Assembly (NCBI GenBank): GCA_033026295.1
Contig: JAUPFM010000064.1
Span: 1 to 64,000, forward strand
DNA: 64,000 nucleotides
From: Channa striata
Taxonomy: Eukaryota > Chordata > Actinopteri > Anabantiformes > Channidae
Direction of reading: 5' to 3'
In this document: positions 62,528 to 64,000 of the stretch, one piece after another
How positions within the stretch are numbered: position 1 is the first letter of the stretch
Layout: each line of letters opens with the position of its first letter
Notes under the pieces: generated by a model
Seen by the model: only the letters and a program-made list of their open reading frames with translations
What the model was told of the DNA's origin: nothing
Database searches by the model: none
Position numbers and translations under genes: made by a program

Positions 62528-64000
62528 ATGCACAGGCAGCTAGGAACATGGCATCTGCCTACGGCATACACCAATTTAAAGCTTAGATTTAGACCTTTTA
62601 GGCAATACTAGGCACATCTAGCTTTGAGCTCCACAAAGGAAACAGCAGGCAGAGAATGAGGCCCAATTTCAGGCCCTGTGCATTTTCAGCGTCAGCCCAG
62701 GGGCAGCCAGATTTTGCTCTTGCACGTTTCTCAGGCCAGCCTGGTGCAAACCACTTGGATTTAAGCCACTTGGATTAGACACTTTCCTCCTGGCTATAAA
62801 AAGCCAAAATGTGTGGTCAAATACAGCTGATTTTGGACTGGGGTCAGAAGGTCAAAAATGAGCGATATTTGCAGACAGTCACAGGCAGCTAGGAACATGG
62901 CATCAGCCTATGGCATACACCAATTTAAAACTTAGATTTAGACCTTTAAGGCAATACTAGGCACATCTAGCTTTGAGCTCCACAAAGGAAACAGCAGCCA
63001 GAGAATGAGGCCCAATTTCAGGTCCTGTGCATTTTCAGCGTCAGCCCAGGGGCAGCCAGTTTGCTCTTGTACGTTTCTCAGGCCAGCCTGGTGCAAATCA
63101 CTTGGATCAGACACTTTCCTCCTGGCTATAAAGAGCCAAAATGTGTGGTCAAATACAGCTGATTTTGGACTGGGGTCAGAAGGTCAAAAATGAGCCATAT
63201 TTGCAAACATGCACAGGCAGCTAGGAACATGGCATCTGACTATGTCATACACCAATTTAAAGCTTAGATTTAGACTTTTAAGGCAACACCAGGCACATCT
63301 AGCTGTGAGCTCCACAAGCCAGTTTGCTCTTGCATGTTTCTCAGGCCAGCCTGGTGCAAACCCTTGGATTTAAGCCACTTGGATCAGACACTTTCCTCCT
63401 GGCTATAAAAAGCAAAAATGTGTGGTCAAATACAGCTGATTTTGGACCGGAAACAGCAGCCAGGAGAACGAGGCCCAATTTCAGGTCCTGTGCATTTTCA
63501 GCGTCAGCCCAGGGCAGCCAGTTTACTCTTGCACGCGTTTCTCAGGCCAGCCTGGTGCAAATCACTTGGATCAGACACTTTCCTCCTGGCTATAAAGAGC
63601 CAAAATGTGTGGTCAAATACAGCTGATTTTGGACTGGGGTCAGAAGGTCAAAAATGAGCCATATTTGCAGACATGCACAGGCAGCTAGGAACATGGCATC
63701 TGCCTATGGCATACACCAATTTAAAGCTTAGATTTAGACCTTTAAGGCAATACTAGGCACATCTAGCTGTGAGCTCCACAAAGGAAACATCAGCCAGGAG
63801 AACGAGGCCCAATTTCAGGTCCTGTGCATTTTCAGCGTCAGCCCAGGGGCAGCCAGTTTGCTCTTGCACGTTTCTCAGGCCAGCCTGGTGCAAACCACTT
63901 GGATTTAAACCACTTGGATCAGACACTTTCCTCCTGGCTATAAAGAGCCAAAATGTGTGGTCAAATACAGCTGATTTTGGACTGGGGTCAGAAGGTCAAA
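62528..64000. repeat. Right end of window: mixed short and compound units
   Basis: Units begin at 62528, about 62875, about 63209 and 63673. The second start is damaged (GACAGTCACAGG). GAGCTCCACAAGCCAGTTTG (near 63310) is the same joint as near 55070. A fusion joint GGACCGGAAACAG lies near 63446, and GCACGCGTTTC near 63532. The last unit is cut by the window edge within GGGGTCAGAAGGTCAAA, so the array continues beyond it. Confidence 0.88.

Larger units (their letters stand above)
1..64000. repeat. Continuous satellite DNA array, about 389-bp monomer family
   Basis: Every line of the window is made of the same set of sequence blocks in the same order and orientation. The anchor ATGCACAGGCAGCTAGG recurs at 130, 463, 852, 1241, 1974 and so on to about 63673. 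The commonest spacing is 388-390 bp; 331-333, 411-412 and various longer values reflect deleted, inserted or fused units. I estimate somewhat under 200 core blocks from average spacing, not an exact count. No gene, transposable element or unique sequence interrupts it. The open reading frames in both directions repeat the same peptide phrases and have no start context, family similarity or frame conservation across full monomers, so I call none of them genes. This is probably constitutive heterochromatin (centromeric, pericentromeric or sex-chromosomal). The family is unrecognised, and the host is probably a vertebrate on weak evidence. Confidence 0.97.

Noticed and set aside
1..64000. CRISPR array
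   Set aside because: Units are hundreds of bases long and contiguous, with no short direct repeats separated by unique spacers, and no cas-like genes.
1..64000. Pol III gene or SINE-derived repeat
   Set aside because: I could not find a convincing A box and B box pair or a 3' A-rich or T-rich tail, and units are in strict tandem without target-site duplications.
1..64000. Transposon, retroviral or LTR origin of the multi-kilobase duplicates
   Set aside because: No terminal repeats, target-site duplications or polymerase, integrase or transposase motifs are visible; the duplicates consist only of satellite units.
1..64000. Protein repeat gene such as a mucin or zinc-finger array
   Set aside because: The 389-bp period is not a multiple of three, so a repeated protein frame is impossible across full monomers, and no domain signature appears in any frame.
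1..64000. Assigning a species or a named satellite family
   Set aside because: Sequence style suggests a vertebrate, but I recall no match that would justify a name.

Overview
The whole 64,000-base window is one uninterrupted satellite DNA array. It is built head-to-tail from a monomer of about 389-390 bp and its derivatives, all in the same orientation. I see no protein-coding gene, tRNA, rRNA, transposon, microsatellite tract, telomere repeat or unique single-copy sequence anywhere. The open reading frames are by-products of repeat units with few stop codons: the same peptide phrases recur on both strands and break wherever the monomer length is not a multiple of three. An array like this is typical of pericentromeric, centromeric or sex-chromosome heterochromatin in a large eukaryotic genome. 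The CpG positions vary as CG/TG/CA between copies, which suggests methylation-driven decay and so a vertebrate-like host. I do not recognise the satellite family and cannot name the species.

I count positions from the recurring anchor ATGCACAGGCAGCTAGG. From there a full monomer contains: (1) the anchor; (2) an A+T-rich block with CAATTTAAAGCTTA and a HindIII site; (3) a SacI-bearing GAGCTCCAC block; (4) a core in two alternative versions, AGCGTCAGCCCAGGGGCAG or AGCCATAGACCTGGGGAAG; (5) CAGGCCAGCCTGGTGCAAATC; (6) a second CAATTTAAAGCTTA block; (7) CCACTTGGATCAGACAC; (8) a TATA-like GGCTATAAAGAGCC element; (9) GATTTTGGACTGGGGTCAG, leading to the next anchor. Derived forms are deletions or insertions at fixed points: about 332 bp (57-bp deletion), 412 bp (23-bp insertion), units fused through a 147-bp or a 93-bp deletion, and rarer joints.

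Layout. 1-9.5 kb is one copy of a long segment that returns at 18.8-29.3 kb and in part at 35.9-41.1 kb. 9.7-13.4 kb holds mostly regular 389-bp monomers plus a tandem 720-bp dimer. 13.4-18.6 kb is a clean five-part higher-order repeat of 2,165 bp. 27.2-32.9 kb contains a 3.4-kb duplication and, inside it, a 711-bp tandem duplication. 34.0-35.8 kb and 45.2-47.0 kb are copies 11.24 kb apart. From about 47 kb a distinguishable right-hand subfamily dominates, with CTACGGC, TTGAACC and CTATTGGG variants. It includes 780-bp dimers (50.7-52.7 kb), an 832-bp tandem pair (52.7-54.3 kb) and a 1,477-bp three-part higher-order repeat (58.1-62.5 kb).

No genes act together here. What the window records is the history of a satellite: microhomology deletions made new monomer types, unequal exchange made local higher-order repeats, and later multi-kilobase duplications copied those mosaics over distances of 3 to 31 kb. 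All coordinates and offsets were read by eye from shared landmarks. Block boundaries are approximate, usually to within a few tens of bases, and no percent identities were computed.
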